Source: Gluconacetobacter diazotrophicus PA1 5 (GTDB lineage Bacteria; Pseudomonadota; Alphaproteobacteria; Acetobacterales; Acetobacteraceae). Taken from it: DNA of 64,000 nucleotides. The notes under the pieces were generated by a model. It ran no database searches and was not told the DNA's origin. It saw only the letters and a list, made by a program, of their open reading frames with translations. The translations under genes were made by a program, and so were the position numbers. Within the stretch, counting starts at the first letter, position 1. The number at the start of each line of letters is the position of its first letter. Below are positions 10,601 to 20,462 of the stretch, in pieces. The DNA is taken from the NCBI RefSeq assembly GCF_000021325.1, contig NC_011365.1, positions 62,001 to 126,000 on the forward strand. Reading direction: 5' to 3'.

Positions 10601-12197
10601 CCTCGCGGCGTTCCGGCGCCACCAGATGGGCGTTGGTATCATCCTGTCGCCGTTGCAGGGCCTGCCGGGCGGCGCGAAGGGCGGTCGCGCGTTCGGTGGC
10701 CTGGGCCAGGGCGCGCTGTGCTTCCTCCTGCCGGCGGCGGGCCTCGGTGGCGTGGTTGCGGGCCAGGGTCACGGCCAGCGTGGCGTCGGACTGTTCCTGC
10801 GCGGCGTGATCCAGCGCCGCGCGGGTCCGGGCCAGATGTTCGGACGACGCGGCCAGCGCGGCGGCCTGGGCCTCCATGTCCGCCTGGCCGGGCAGGGCGG
10901 CACGCAACGCGTCCAGTTCGGCGGCCAGCCGGTCATGCTGGTCGCACAGCCGGGCGTGGCGGGCCTGGGCCTCGCGATGCGCGGCTTCCACCTGTTCCGC
11001 CCGGGCCCGCGCCGCCGTGGCGTCGGATGTGGCCTGTTCCAGCGCCCGTTCCTGCGCCTGAACCGATTCGCCGGCCGTGGCCAGGTCGGCCTGCGCCTGG
11101 GCGACGTCCTGCGGCAGCGCCGCCAGCCGCGTGTCCAGCGCGGCCTGCTCCGCCTGCAGGCGGGCCACGTTTTCGCCGGCGTCGGCATGGCGGGCTTCCG
11201 CCGCCTGATGGTCGGCCTCGGCCTGCTGCAAGCGGGCGGCGGCGTCCGATGCGGCTTCGGCCGCGCGCTGTTCCTCGCGCGCGATGCCTTCGGCGAGGAT
11301 CTTCTGCCGTTCCAGGACCGTGCGGGTTTCGTCCGACCGGACGCGCAGGGCCGGCAGGTCGCGATTGGCCTCGAATTCCGTCACCACCGCGGTTTCGGCG
11401 GCTTCCTCGGCCTGCGTCATCGCGTGCCGGGCCTGGCGTGCCGCCTGGCCGGCGCGCTCCACCGCCAGCCGCGCCCGCGCATGCAGCAGGGCCAGCAGGG
11501 TGATCTCGGCTTCGCGCAGCGCGGCCGAGATCTCGCGATAGCGCCGGGCCTGCTGCGACTGGCCGCGCAGATTGTCCAGATGGCCTTCCAGCTGGACGCG
11601 CAGATCGTCGGCCCGCGCCAGGTTGGATTCGGTCGCGCGCAGCTTCAGCTCGGCCTCGTGCCGGCGGGCGTGCAGGCCGGTGATGCCGGCGGCTTCCTCG
11701 AGGATCGACCGCCGTTCCTCGGGCCGGGCGTTGACCAGGGCCGAGACCCGGCCCTGGCTGACCATGGCCGAGGACCGGGCGCCCGATGCCAGGTCCGCGA
11801 ACAGCGTCTGCACGTCGCGGGCGCGGATCGGCTTGCTGTTGACGCGATAGTCGCTGCCGGCGCCGCGTTCGGCGCGGCGGCTGATCTGCAGTTCGTCCTG
11901 GTCGTGCAGCGGCGGCGGAGCGATGCCCGTCGTGCCTTCCAGCGTCAGGGTCACCTCGGCCAGGTTGCGCGCCGCCCGCGCGGCGGTGCCGGCGAAGATC
12001 AGGTCGTCCATCTCGCCCCCGCGCAGCGACCGGGCGGAGCTTTCGCCCATGGCCCAGCGCAGCGCCTCGACGACGTTCGACTTGCCGCACCCGTTCGGGC
12101 CGACGATCCCGGTCAGGCCGGGCAGGATATCGACCGCGACGGGGTCGGCGAAGCTCTTGAATCCCGCGATGCGCAGGCGGACGAAACGGGCGGTCAT
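7662..12197 (-). CDS. smc: Chromosome segregation ATPase SMC (unusually long)
   Basis: Core subunit of the bacterial condensin that folds and segregates chromosomes. The N-terminal ATPase half has Walker A GPNGCGKS (about residues 33-40). The C-terminal half has the signature LSLLSGGEQALTALSLIF and Walker B PICVLDEVDAPLDDAN. A hinge-like non-helical domain lies at about 690-805, between two very long Ala/Glu/Arg/Gln-rich coiled coils. At 1511 residues it is about 300 longer than the usual 1150-1200. Extra length is in the arms, not the heads. It is the last gene of the miaB-to-smc block, 31 bp after the DsbA-like gene. No frameshift is visible. Confidence 0.96.
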   Translation of the reverse strand: MTARFVRLRIAGFKSFADPVAVDILPGLTGIVGPNGCGKSNVVEALRWAMGESSARSLRGGEMDDLIFAGTAARAARNLAEVTLTLEGTTGIAPPPLHDQDELQISRRAERGAGSDYRVNSKPIRARDVQTLFADLASGARSSAMVSQGRVSALVNARPEERRSILEEAAGITGLHARRHEAELKLRATESNLARADDLRVQLEGHLDNLRGQSQQARRYREISAALREAEITLLALLHARARLAVERAGQAARQARHAMTQAEEAAETAVVTEFEANRDLPALRVRSDETRTVLERQKILAEGIAREEQRAAEAASDAAARLQQAEADHQAAEARHADAGENVARLQAEQAALDTRLAALPQDVAQAQADLATAGESVQAQERALEQATSDATAARARAEQVEAAHREAQARHARLCDQHDRLAAELDALRAALPGQADMEAQAAALAASSEHLARTRAALDHAAQEQSDATLAVTLARNHATEARRRQEEAQRALAQATERATALRAARQALQRRQDDTNAHLVAPERREALRTGLAEAQSALAAARAALEQAELDRQAASAAQIEARARLQEGVTRRAAIGTALRTAESTQQRAQARLQALQGDLARARAAAIAPDRVDAARAARESAERDLAASGLALEGAESGLAAALAARDAATHHLAEVKADLSRLTAEIEGLTQALATGHGESGCRPVVDDILVPDGLEAALASALAEGLEASVEPEAPRLWHRLDDLPAPALPGDGTVALSGLVTAPPALTRALTAIGLLADGVDGAALQAGLRPGQSLVDRTGALWRWDGYRVAAGLPSRAALLLQQRNRLRETEAARDIRRADLPVAEAALAEAEQARAQAAESVTQARAARTRIETVLRQARADEAEIGRLDSAARARLDTVQPQHDQAVQALAEAESALAAARDEATALPDEAQLAQAHEAARRHEQAAQAAEAVARETRRRAEAAQEAARREDDATAARHGEAEARLATIVPELQRITREAEQAEAALGDAETALSALPPVQDAESALAAAEARARDAAQAHDAARQARQQAESALEQAQAAHAARQTAQIETRSALDAQAPRLESLGQERDEAAAHLARVTAERESLPDLEAIATHVQQMREAMAAARQAEDAARQQGTALAGEQQAARARLDGLVAALADWTARQAAAAAERDGSIARLEAARADHARLAALPDEVTRTRATTHDALHRAESDHADAARTLAEAEDALARAQTGRRDAEGALAAAREALLRAEGRHEQAEAILTQLLTETPEPPGIVPPDLTEAAESSLRRKIARLVREREEMGPVNLRAELEADEAETRIATIRNEKDELESAIARLRGSIGALNREGRERLLAVFTEVDQHFQSLFSRMFNGGRAHLGMVGNDDPLQAGLEIYAQPPGKKLATLSLLSGGEQALTALSLIFAVFRCNPAPICVLDEVDAPLDDANVGRFCALLADMVAEAGTRFLVVTHHQLTMAHMDRLYGVTMQERGVSRVLSVDLDHAATMAGQSRAETV

Positions 12198-12228
12198 GGG
12201 GGCACGGACCGGATCAGGGACGTCGGAA

Positions 12229-12846
12229 TCAGGCCAACGAGGCGACCTTCTGCGCGAAATCGTCGTAGGTCATTTCCTGGCCCACCTGCACCTTGTCGTT
12301 GAAGCGGAAGGTCGGCGTGCCCTCGATCTTGTACTGGGCCTGGGCGCGGTTTTCCTCGTCCATGATGGCCTGGCGCAGCGTGTCGTCGGCGATCGTCTTC
12401 TGGAACAGGTCGGCGGGCATGCCGGCCAGGGCCGCCATCTTCTGCAATTCGTCCTGCGGGTTCACGTCGCGGGCGAACGCCCAGCGATCCTGGCTGGACA
12501 GCAGCGACAGCACGAAGGGCTCGTACCGCTCGGGCGGCAGGGTGCGGGCGATCATCGCCGCCGCGAGGGCAAGCTGGTCCAGCGGGAAGTCGCGGAAGAT
12601 GTAATAGACCTTGCCGGTCTCGATCAGCCTGGTGCGGATTTCCGGGAACACCTCGCCCGCGAACCGGGCGCAATGGGTGCAGGTCAGCGAAAACCATTCC
12701 TCGACATGCACCTTCGCGGCCGGGTTGCCGGCGGCGCGGACGCTCATGCGCGGATCGGTGTCGGCCGCCCGTGCGGCGCGCGGGGCCAGGCCCGGCGCCA
12801 GCAGGGCGGGGGCGGTCGCGATCAGGGTGCGGCGGGTAACGGGCAT
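12229..12846 (-). CDS. DsbA-family thioredoxin-fold protein, exported
   Basis: Periplasmic thiol-disulfide oxidoreductase of the DsbA/DsbG-like thioredoxin_4 group. The N-terminus RRTLIATAPALLAPGLAPRAARA is a twin-arginine-like or Sec signal ending in an Ala-x-Ala site near residue 28. The active-site CTHC motif (Cys56-Cys59) is at the start of the first helix. The C-terminal part EGTPTFRFNDKVQVGQ holds the conserved cis-Pro region (GTPT). The ATG at 12846 gives 205 residues. It sits between a membrane transporter gene and smc; such a gene is often found directly before smc in alphaproteobacteria. Confidence 0.9.
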   Translation of the reverse strand: MPVTRRTLIATAPALLAPGLAPRAARAADTDPRMSVRAAGNPAAKVHVEEWFSLTCTHCARFAGEVFPEIRTRLIETGKVYYIFRDFPLDQLALAAAMIARTLPPERYEPFVLSLLSSQDRWAFARDVNPQDELQKMAALAGMPADLFQKTIADDTLRQAIMDEENRAQAQYKIEGTPTFRFNDKVQVGQEMTYDDFAQKVASLA

Positions 12847-12920
12847 GGCTGAACGGTCTCCGGCATGCTGGATCGAACGGGTCGCGGGAATGGCGAAAAA
12901 GCCCGCAAAGCGCGCAGGCG

Positions 12921-13850
12921 TCAAGAGGATCGGGGCGCCGTGTCGCGCACCGGCCGCCCGGCCCACCATGCCGACAGGGCCGAGCCCGAGATATTGTGCC
13001 AGATCGAGAAGATCGCCCCCGGCAGGGCCGCCAGCGGGCCGAAATAAAGCCGCCCCAGCGTGGCCGCCAGGCCGGAATTCTGCATCCCGACCTCGATGGC
13101 CAGGGTGCGGCAGGCGCTTTCGTCCAGCCGCAGCAGGCGGCCGCCCCAATAGCCGCCCAGCAGGCCCATCCCGTTATGCAGCATCACGGCCAGCAGGACG
13201 ATCGGCCCGGCGAAGGCCAGGGACGGACGGACCGACGCGACGATCGAGCCGATGATGGCCATGATCGCGATCATCGCCACCAGCGGCAGCGCGGGTTCGA
13301 TGCGCCGCACGGCGCGATGGGCCAGCATGTTGACCGCCAGGCCCCCCACGACCGGCAGGGCCACCAGTTCGACGATGCTGCGCAACAGCGCCCATGTGTC
13401 GACCGCGACGTCGGCCGAGACGTAGAGCCGCGTCAGCAGCGGGGTGGCCACGATGCCCACCAGGGTCGACAGCGTGCTGATGCTGACCGACAGCGCCACG
13501 TCCCCCCGCGCCAGGTAGATCATCACGTTGGACGCCGTGCCGCTGGAGACGCTGCCGACCAGGATCATGCCCACCCGCAGCGCCGGCGGCAGGCCCAGCA
13601 TGCGCGCGACCAGCCACGCCGCCAGCGGCATGATGGTGTAATGCAGCACGATCCCGGCCAGGACCGGGGCCGGTCGCCGGGCGATACGGCGGAAATCCGC
13701 CACGGTCAGCGTGACGCCCATGGTGAACATCACGAACGCCAGCAACGGCGTGATGGCGGGCGACAGCGCCAGGAACGGCCCCGGCCAGCGAATGGCCGAG
13801 GCCGAGACCAGGATCGCCCACAGGGGGAAGAGGCGGGTCAGGACCGACAA
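12921..13850 (-). CDS. Bile acid:sodium symporter (BASS) family transporter
   Basis: Polytopic inner-membrane protein with about nine or ten hydrophobic segments and typical BASS features: [20 protein letters not shown] near the N-terminus, [25 protein letters not shown] in the middle, and the late [15 protein letters not shown] segment. Bacterial relatives include PanS and YocS, which move ketopantoate or other organic anions with sodium; the substrate here is unknown. A TTG at 13850, 10 bp after the stop of corC, gives 309 residues, the normal length. No strong ribosome site is seen, so translation may depend on coupling. Confidence 0.87.
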   Translation of the reverse strand: MSVLTRLFPLWAILVSASAIRWPGPFLALSPAITPLLAFVMFTMGVTLTVADFRRIARRPAPVLAGIVLHYTIMPLAAWLVARMLGLPPALRVGMILVGSVSSGTASNVMIYLARGDVALSVSISTLSTLVGIVATPLLTRLYVSADVAVDTWALLRSIVELVALPVVGGLAVNMLAHRAVRRIEPALPLVAMIAIMAIIGSIVASVRPSLAFAGPIVLLAVMLHNGMGLLGGYWGGRLLRLDESACRTLAIEVGMQNSGLAATLGRLYFGPLAALPGAIFSIWHNISGSALSAWWAGRPVRDTAPRSS

Positions 13851-13860
13851 GGATAGGGGA

Positions 13861-14835
13861 TCAGGCGGCTGGCGCGGGCGGCGGTGGCGGCGGGCGGACG
13901 CGAACCTTGCGGATATGCAGCGAATCCGCGTCCAGCACCCGGAAGACCAGGCCGCTGTCATGGGTCAGCACCTCGCCGCGCGTGGGCACATGCCCGGCCA
14001 GGTAGAAGACCAGGCCACCCACGGTCTCGATCTCGGCCTCGCGCTCGGCATCGGTCAGCAGCGGGCCCAGGCGGGATTCGAATTGCTCGACCGGCAGGCG
14101 GGCATCGACGTCGAACGTGCCGTCCGGCCGTTCCTGGATCAGGACCGCCGTCGGTTCGTCATGTTCGTCCGAGATGTCGCCGACGATGGTTTCCACCAGG
14201 TCCTCGATCGTCACCAGCCCGTCGATGCCGCCATATTCGTCGATGATCAGGGCCAGGTGCACGCGCCGCTGGCGCATCTGCAGCAGCAGGTCCAGCACCG
14301 GGATCTGCGGCGCCACCATCAGCGGCTGGCGCAGCAGCGATTCCACGTTGAATCCTTCGCTGGTGCCGACATAGGCGATCAGGTCCTTCACGTGGATCAT
14401 GCCCACGATGTCGTCGAGCTGCTCGCGATAGACCGGCATGCGCGAATGGTTTTCCCGCCGCATCAGGGCCAGGGCCTCGTCCAGGCTCAGCGAGACCGGC
14501 ATGGCCACGATGTCGGCGCGCGGCACCATCACGTCGTCGGCGGTGATCCCGCGCAGGCGCAGCACATTGGCGATCAGCGCGCGTTCCTGGCGGTCCAGTT
14601 CCGAATTGGGGTCGGCGCCGTCGCCCTCGGCGTCGTTGGCTTCCTGCACCAGCGCGGCGATGGAATGGCGCAATCCCTGTTCGACGCGCCTGCGTCCGAA
14701 CAGCGACAGCAGTCCACGGCCGCGCGGGCGTGACGGGGGGACCTCATCGGGGGGGCGGGCCGTCTCCGCCTTGGGGGCATCGGTGCGATGCGGCGCGGCG
14801 TCCGACGTCGCGGAAACGGGCAGGGGGCGGTTCAC
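13861..14835 (-). CDS. corC: CBS-domain CorC/HlyC family protein
   Basis: Soluble CorC-type protein with two CBS domains (about residues 95-215; [20 protein letters not shown] and [19 protein letters not shown]) and a C-terminal CorC_HlyC (transporter-associated) domain with [17 protein letters not shown]. No DUF21 membrane domain is present. In enterobacteria CorC links to Mg/Co efflux. The first about 70 residues are disordered and Pro/Ala/Arg-rich. The start overlaps the end of ybeY by 4 bp, and the order ybeY-corC is conserved in proteobacteria. Confidence 0.9.
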   Translation of the reverse strand: MNRPLPVSATSDAAPHRTDAPKAETARPPDEVPPSRPRGRGLLSLFGRRRVEQGLRHSIAALVQEANDAEGDGADPNSELDRQERALIANVLRLRGITADDVMVPRADIVAMPVSLSLDEALALMRRENHSRMPVYREQLDDIVGMIHVKDLIAYVGTSEGFNVESLLRQPLMVAPQIPVLDLLLQMRQRRVHLALIIDEYGGIDGLVTIEDLVETIVGDISDEHDEPTAVLIQERPDGTFDVDARLPVEQFESRLGPLLTDAEREAEIETVGGLVFYLAGHVPTRGEVLTHDSGLVFRVLDADSLHIRKVRVRPPPPPPAPAA

Positions 14836-15423
14836 TGCCCGTCCCCCATCAGCCCCGACGGTGCGCCGGGGCGGTATTTCCAGGGATTGGGCACCGACAG
14901 GCGGCCCAGGATCCGGGCTTCCTCCATTTCCATCCGCCGGGCCTCGCCGGCCTGGTGATGGTCGTGGCCGCGCAGGTGCAGGATGCCGTGCACCACCAGG
15001 TGCATCAGGTGGTGGCGGATGGGCCGGCCGGCCGCCTGGGCCTCGCGCCGCACGGTTTCCAGCGCGATCATGATGTCGCCCCCCGGCAGGCCGCCGGGAT
15101 AGTCGAAGGTCAGGACGTTGGTCGGCTTGTTCCGGTCGCGATGCCGGGCGTTCAACCGGCGGATCGCGCGGTCATTGTCCAGCATGATCGTGACGGGCCC
15201 CGGTGCGTCACCGCCCCAGGCCGCGCGCGCGGTGCGCCGGACCAGGGCCGCAATGCCCGGCACGGCGCCATGCCAGCGCGCGTCGGTCACGACGACATCG
15301 CAGTCATCGCCGCCGTCCCCGGCCGGGACGTCCCACTCGTGGAGCGGAACAGGGGGAAGGCCGACGGCGCGTCCGGCCGTCGGCTCTATCGTAAGGACCC
15401 CGCCGGATTCGGCGGGATTCTGG

Positions 15424-15440
<17 letters not shown>
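14832..15440 (-). CDS. ybeY: Endoribonuclease YbeY (rRNA maturation)
   Basis: Zinc-dependent endoribonuclease used in 16S rRNA 3'-end maturation and ribosome quality control. The zinc motif HGILHLRGHDH is at residues 151-161 (His151, His155, His161). Preceding family blocks are LNARHRDRNKPTNVLTFDYP and GDIMIALETV. The ATG at 15440 overlaps the end of phoH by 17 bp and gives 202 residues, slightly long because of an N-terminal tail. The downstream overlap with corC is 4 bp. Confidence 0.93.
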
Positions 15441-16598
<1,158 letters not shown>

Positions 16599-16602
<4 letters not shown>

Positions 16603-18008
16603 GCGAAGGCTCTCTCCTGTACGAGGGTTCCACTCAACGAATTGGTGTAGCGCTCACGGATCTCCACATTTGCGATCTGGCCGATCAGGCTGTCCGGCCC
16701 TTCCACATGCACGGGCTGGAGGTAGGGGGAACGGCCCGAAAGCTGCCCCGCCTTGCGCCCGTGCCCTGTGAACAGCACCGGAACCACGTGTCCCACCGTC
16801 CCGTCGTTGAACGCGTCCTGCTGCGTGCGCAGCAGGGCCTGCAGCGCCTGCAGGCGGGCGTCCTTGACGTCTTCCGCGACTTGCAGCGGCGCGCCGGCGG
16901 CCGGCGTGCCGGGGCGGGGGGAATATTTGAACGAGAAGGCCTGCGCGAAGCCGACATCGCGGATCAGTTGCAGGGTCGCCTCGAAATCGGCGTCGGTTTC
17001 GCCCGGATGGCCGACGATGAAATCCGACGACAGCGCGATATCCGGCCGGGCGTCGCGCAGGCGCAGCACCAGGTCGCGATAATCGGCGGCGGTATGGCCG
17101 CGATTCATCGCATCCAGGATACGGTCGGACCCCGACTGCACCGGCAGGTGCAGGAATGGCATCAGCGCCGGCAGGTCGCGATGGGCGGCGATCAGGTCCG
17201 CATCCATGTCGCGCGGGTGCGACGTGGTGTAGCGGATGCGCGCCAGGCCGGGGATGGCGGCCAGGGCCTCGGCCAGGCGCGCCAGGCCCCACACGCGGCC
17301 GTCCGGCCCTTCGCCATGATAGGCGTTGACGTTCTGGCCCAGCAGCGTGATCTCGCGCGCGCCGCATTCCACCATGCGCCGGGCCTCGCGCAGCACCGAC
17401 GCCACCGGGCGGCTGGCTTCGGCACCGCGCGTATAGGGCACCACGCAGAACGAGCAGAACTTGTCGCAGCCTTCCTGGATGGTCAGGAACGACGTGATGC
17501 CGCCGGGGCTCTGCGGGGCCTGCGCATCCGGCAGGAAGTCGAATTTCTGTTCCGCCGGGAAGTCGGTGTCGATCACGGCGCCGGCGGCGCGCGCCGCGCG
17601 CGCCACCATCTCCGGCAGGCGATGATAGGTCTGCGGACCCAGAACGATATCGACGAAGGGCGCGCGGGCCAGGATCTCCTTGCCTTCGGCCTGCGCCACG
17701 CAGCCGGCGACGGCCAGCACGGTCTGCTGTCCCTCCGTCGCCCGGGCTTCCTTGACCAGGCGCAGGCGTCCCAGTTCGGAAAACACCTTTTCCGCCGCGC
17801 GGTCGCGGATATGGCAGGTATTGAGGATGACCATGTCGGCGGTATCGGGCGTGTCCACCGGGTGATAGCCCAGCGGGCGCAGCACGTCGGTCATCCGCGC
17901 GCTGTCGTACACATTCATCTGGCAGCCCCACGTGATGACGTGCAGGCCCCGCGATCCTGACGCGGGGGCCAGATCCATGGCGGGGGGGCAGGCAGGCTGA
18001 TCGGTCAC
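16599..18008 (-). CDS. miaB: tRNA-2-methylthio-N6-dimethylallyladenosine synthase
   Basis: Radical SAM methylthiotransferase that adds the 2-methylthio group to isopentenyl-A37 of tRNAs. An N-terminal UPF0004 domain ([16 protein letters not shown]) supplies three cysteines for one Fe-S cluster. The radical SAM motif CDKFCSFC with VVPYTRG follows, and a TRAM domain ends the protein ([12 protein letters not shown] onward). The GTG at 18008 is chosen because AGGAAG is 8 bases upstream; this gives 469 residues. It is the first gene of the seven-gene minus-strand block. Confidence 0.95.
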
Positions 18009-18256
18009 GGCTGAGACTTCCTGGGCGCGCCGCCGGACCATCCCGCGCGGTCGCGGGAACACATCATATGTGTGGCGCTTCGGGTCAAGGCCTTCTGCCG
18101 GGCCTATGGCCCGCCGAACCGGGGTACGACAGCATCATCGTGCGGGCTGACCTCTCCTCGGGCAATGCCGGGCGTGGCGTCGTCTGTCTCCGCAATCTGG
18201 CAAAGGAAGCGGGGATATTGTCAAGGCAACTCTCCGAGTCCCGAATCAAAAAAACC

Positions 18257-18309
18257 GGCGTCCCCCATATGACGCCCTGTGCCGATGCGTCGCCGCACGG
18301 CTTTTTTTT
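18257..18309 (+). terminator. Double hairpin with T8: terminator, possibly the end of a small RNA
   Basis: First stem GGCGTC/GACGCC (18257-18262 and 18271-18276). Four bases later an interrupted stem GCCG..GCG/CGC.CGGC (18281-18301) runs straight into eight T residues. No annotated plus-strand gene lies upstream: the nearest gene, miaB, reads away. The transcript being terminated is therefore unknown and could be a short non-coding RNA starting within the preceding 60-200 bases. Confidence 0.6.
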
Positions 18310-18354
18310 ATCGTCTTGTCAAACCATTGCCTTATATACGAGGCATACGGATCA

Positions 18355-18376
18355 TTCGGACGCGCGCGCGTCCGAA
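18355..18376. promoter_or_regulatory. Perfect 22-bp palindrome upstream of tamA
   Basis: Each half reads TTCGGACGCGC, giving a perfect dyad with no spacer, 67 bp before the tamA start. It could be an operator for a dimeric regulator, or a hairpin in the tamA leader. The alternating CG core can also form by chance in GC-rich DNA, but an 11-bp perfect half-site is unusual. Confidence 0.45.
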
Positions 18377-18443
18377 GGCGGGGTGAACGGATGGCCGGCC
18401 GGCCCGTTAGCAGGAACGAAGACAAAGGCGGGACAGGGACACA

Positions 18444-20462
18444 TTGACAGGGTCACGGCGGCCCCGTGCGACATCGCGGGGAAGGGCGAGCAGGGCGGAT
18501 CGTGCCGGAGAAGATCGTGCCGGGGCCGGACGCACCGCGTCCCGTCGGGCCGTCCTGGTCGTGGGGCTGGTCGTCTTCGTGGGCTGGATGCCGCCGCCCG
18601 TTCGCGGCGCGGACCCGCAATCCTACGTCACCGTGATCCGCCCGACCGGCCAGGGCGACCTGGACGCGGCGATCAGCGCGTCCTCCAGCCTGCTGTCCCT
18701 GCAGAAGACCAAGGCCGTCAGCCCGTTCGCGCTCGCCGGCCGCATCCGCAACGATTACGACCGCCTGCGCACCGCCCTGGAAAGCTACGGCTACTACGCC
18801 GCGACGATCCGCATCGCCGTCGGACTGCGCGCCGGGGGGCACGCCGCGCCGTCGGCGCCGCCGGCGACGATGGATGGCCAGGACCCGCGCCTGCCGGAAT
18901 GGCTGCTGGCGGTTCCCAAGGGGCAGGCCGTGCAGGTCACCATCACGCCGGTCCGGGGCGACATCTTCCATCTGGGGCAGGTGACGCTGAAGCCGTCGCC
19001 GGAGGACGGCACGGCCCCGATCGTCCTCAACGCCCCGGAACGCACCGCCCTGGGCGTGGCCTCGGGCCATCCGGCCATCGCGTCCGACGTGCTGGCGGGC
19101 GGGGTGAACCTGCAGGCGGAACTGAAGGAGGAAGGCCACGCCCTGGCGCAGGTCGGCACGCCCAAGGCCTGGCTGCGGCCCCAGACCCATACGCTGGACG
19201 TCGAATACACCGTGCGGCGCGGGCCGATCGTGACGATCGGCGCCATCGCGCTGTCCGGGCTGAAGCGGACCCATCCCGCCTATATCGCGCGGCGGATCAC
19301 CCTGCACCCCGACCAGCTTTACCAGCCGTCACACATCGAGGCGGCGCGGCAGGACCTGGCGTCGCTCGGCGTGTTTTCCGACGTGCAGGCCAGCGACGCG
19401 CCGCCGCTGACGGCTGGCCGGCAAATGCCGCTGAACTTCGCCTTCACCGAGGGCAAGCAGCGGATGGCGGAGGTGGAGGGCGGATATTCCACCGACCTGG
19501 GCGGCCGGGGCGGCGTAAGCTGGACGCACAACAACATCTTCGGCAATGCCGAGCGCCTGCGCCTGACCACCCTGGTGACGGGACTGGGCGGTTCGGCGCA
19601 GCAGGGGCTGGGCTATGACGTATATGCCGACCTGCTGAAGCCGGATTTCGGTGACCGCGACCAGAACCTGAGCGTGCGGGTCGAGGGAATCCGCCAGTTG
19701 CTCTATTCCTACCGGCAGACGGCGCTGCTGGTCCGCGCGGGCATCGTCCGCCATCTGGGGCGGCGATGGACGGTGTCTTTCGGCGGCGAGGCCGAACAGG
19801 AACATATCGAACAGATGGGGATGTCCAACGACTACACCATCGTGTCCCTGCCCCTGTCCGCGACCTATGACAGCACGGGGCTGACCAACCCGATCGACCC
19901 CGCGACCCACGGGGTGCGCATCGCCGCCAGCGCGACGCCCTCGGCCTCCCTGATCAGCGGCACGTCGTTCTTCACCATCCTGCAGGCGACGGCATCCACC
20001 TATTTCGACCTGTCGCATGTGGGCCTTTCGCGGCCCGGGCGCAGCGTCTTCGCGTTTCGCGGCGTCGTCGGCAGCGTGCAGGGGGCTTCGACGTTCGAGA
20101 TTCCGCCTGATCAACGCCTGTATGCCGGCGGCAGCGCGACCGTGCGCGGCTTCCGCTACCAGGGCGTGGGGCCGCAATTTCCCAACAGCAAATACGCGAT
20201 CGGCGGCACGTCGATGGATGCGGGCACCGTGGAATTCCGCCAGCGCCTGTTCCGCAGCTTCGGCGCGGCGCTGTTCGCCGATGCCGGCCAGGTCGACACC
20301 GGCAGCAGCCCCCTGCATGGCACGCTGCGCGTCGGCGCAGGGGCAGGGGTGCGGTACTATACGCCGATCGGCCCGGTGCGGGTGGACGTCGCGTTCCCGC
20401 TGAACCGGCCGGCGCAAGGCGATACGTGGGAACTCTATATCGGCCTGGGGGAAACCTTCTGA
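18444..20462 (+). CDS. tamA: Outer-membrane translocation factor TamA (BamA family)
   Basis: Omp85-family beta-barrel that, with TamB, helps assemble outer-membrane proteins or move phospholipids. A signal-like hydrophobic segment (residues about 35-56, VLVVGLVVFVGWMPPPVRGA) follows a basic 30-residue leader. POTRA-like domains extend to about 320. The C-terminal bacterial surface antigen domain includes the VRGFRYQG motif and ends in aromatic GLGETF. A TTG start at 18444 with AGGGA about 7 bases before is used; 672 residues is normal. Its stop overlaps the tamB start (TGATG), so the two are translationally coupled. Confidence 0.92.
   Translation: MTGSRRPRATSRGRASRADRAGEDRAGAGRTASRRAVLVVGLVVFVGWMPPPVRGADPQSYVTVIRPTGQGDLDAAISASSSLLSLQKTKAVSPFALAGRIRNDYDRLRTALESYGYYAATIRIAVGLRAGGHAAPSAPPATMDGQDPRLPEWLLAVPKGQAVQVTITPVRGDIFHLGQVTLKPSPEDGTAPIVLNAPERTALGVASGHPAIASDVLAGGVNLQAELKEEGHALAQVGTPKAWLRPQTHTLDVEYTVRRGPIVTIGAIALSGLKRTHPAYIARRITLHPDQLYQPSHIEAARQDLASLGVFSDVQASDAPPLTAGRQMPLNFAFTEGKQRMAEVEGGYSTDLGGRGGVSWTHNNIFGNAERLRLTTLVTGLGGSAQQGLGYDVYADLLKPDFGDRDQNLSVRVEGIRQLLYSYRQTALLVRAGIVRHLGRRWTVSFGGEAEQEHIEQMGMSNDYTIVSLPLSATYDSTGLTNPIDPATHGVRIAASATPSASLISGTSFFTILQATASTYFDLSHVGLSRPGRSVFAFRGVVGSVQGASTFEIPPDQRLYAGGSATVRGFRYQGVGPQFPNSKYAIGGTSMDAGTVEFRQRLFRSFGAALFADAGQVDTGSSPLHGTLRVGAGAGVRYYTPIGPVRVDVAFPLNRPAQGDTWELYIGLGETF

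Larger units (their letters stand above)
18009..18443. other. Intergenic region between miaB and tamA
   Basis: This 435-bp divergent gap has no credible gene. It holds the miaB leader and, on the plus strand, two consecutive hairpins ending in T8 (18257-18309), an AT-rich patch with TTGTCA at 18316-18321 and TATATA at 18333-18338 (spacing only 11 bp, so not a standard sigma-70 promoter), and a perfect 22-bp palindrome (18355-18376). The local AT richness is clearly above the surroundings. Confidence 0.6.

Noticed and set aside
7704-12302. A 1532-codon plus-strand open frame opposite smc
   Set aside because: It is the antisense shadow of the GC-rich, Ala-coding smc gene: low-complexity Gly/Arg/Gln residues, no motifs, and smc on the other strand has all SMC signatures.
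18316-18338. TTGTCA ... TATATA as a tamA promoter
   Set aside because: The spacing is 11 bp, too short for sigma-70. Other -10 candidates at correct spacing are weak, so no promoter was called.
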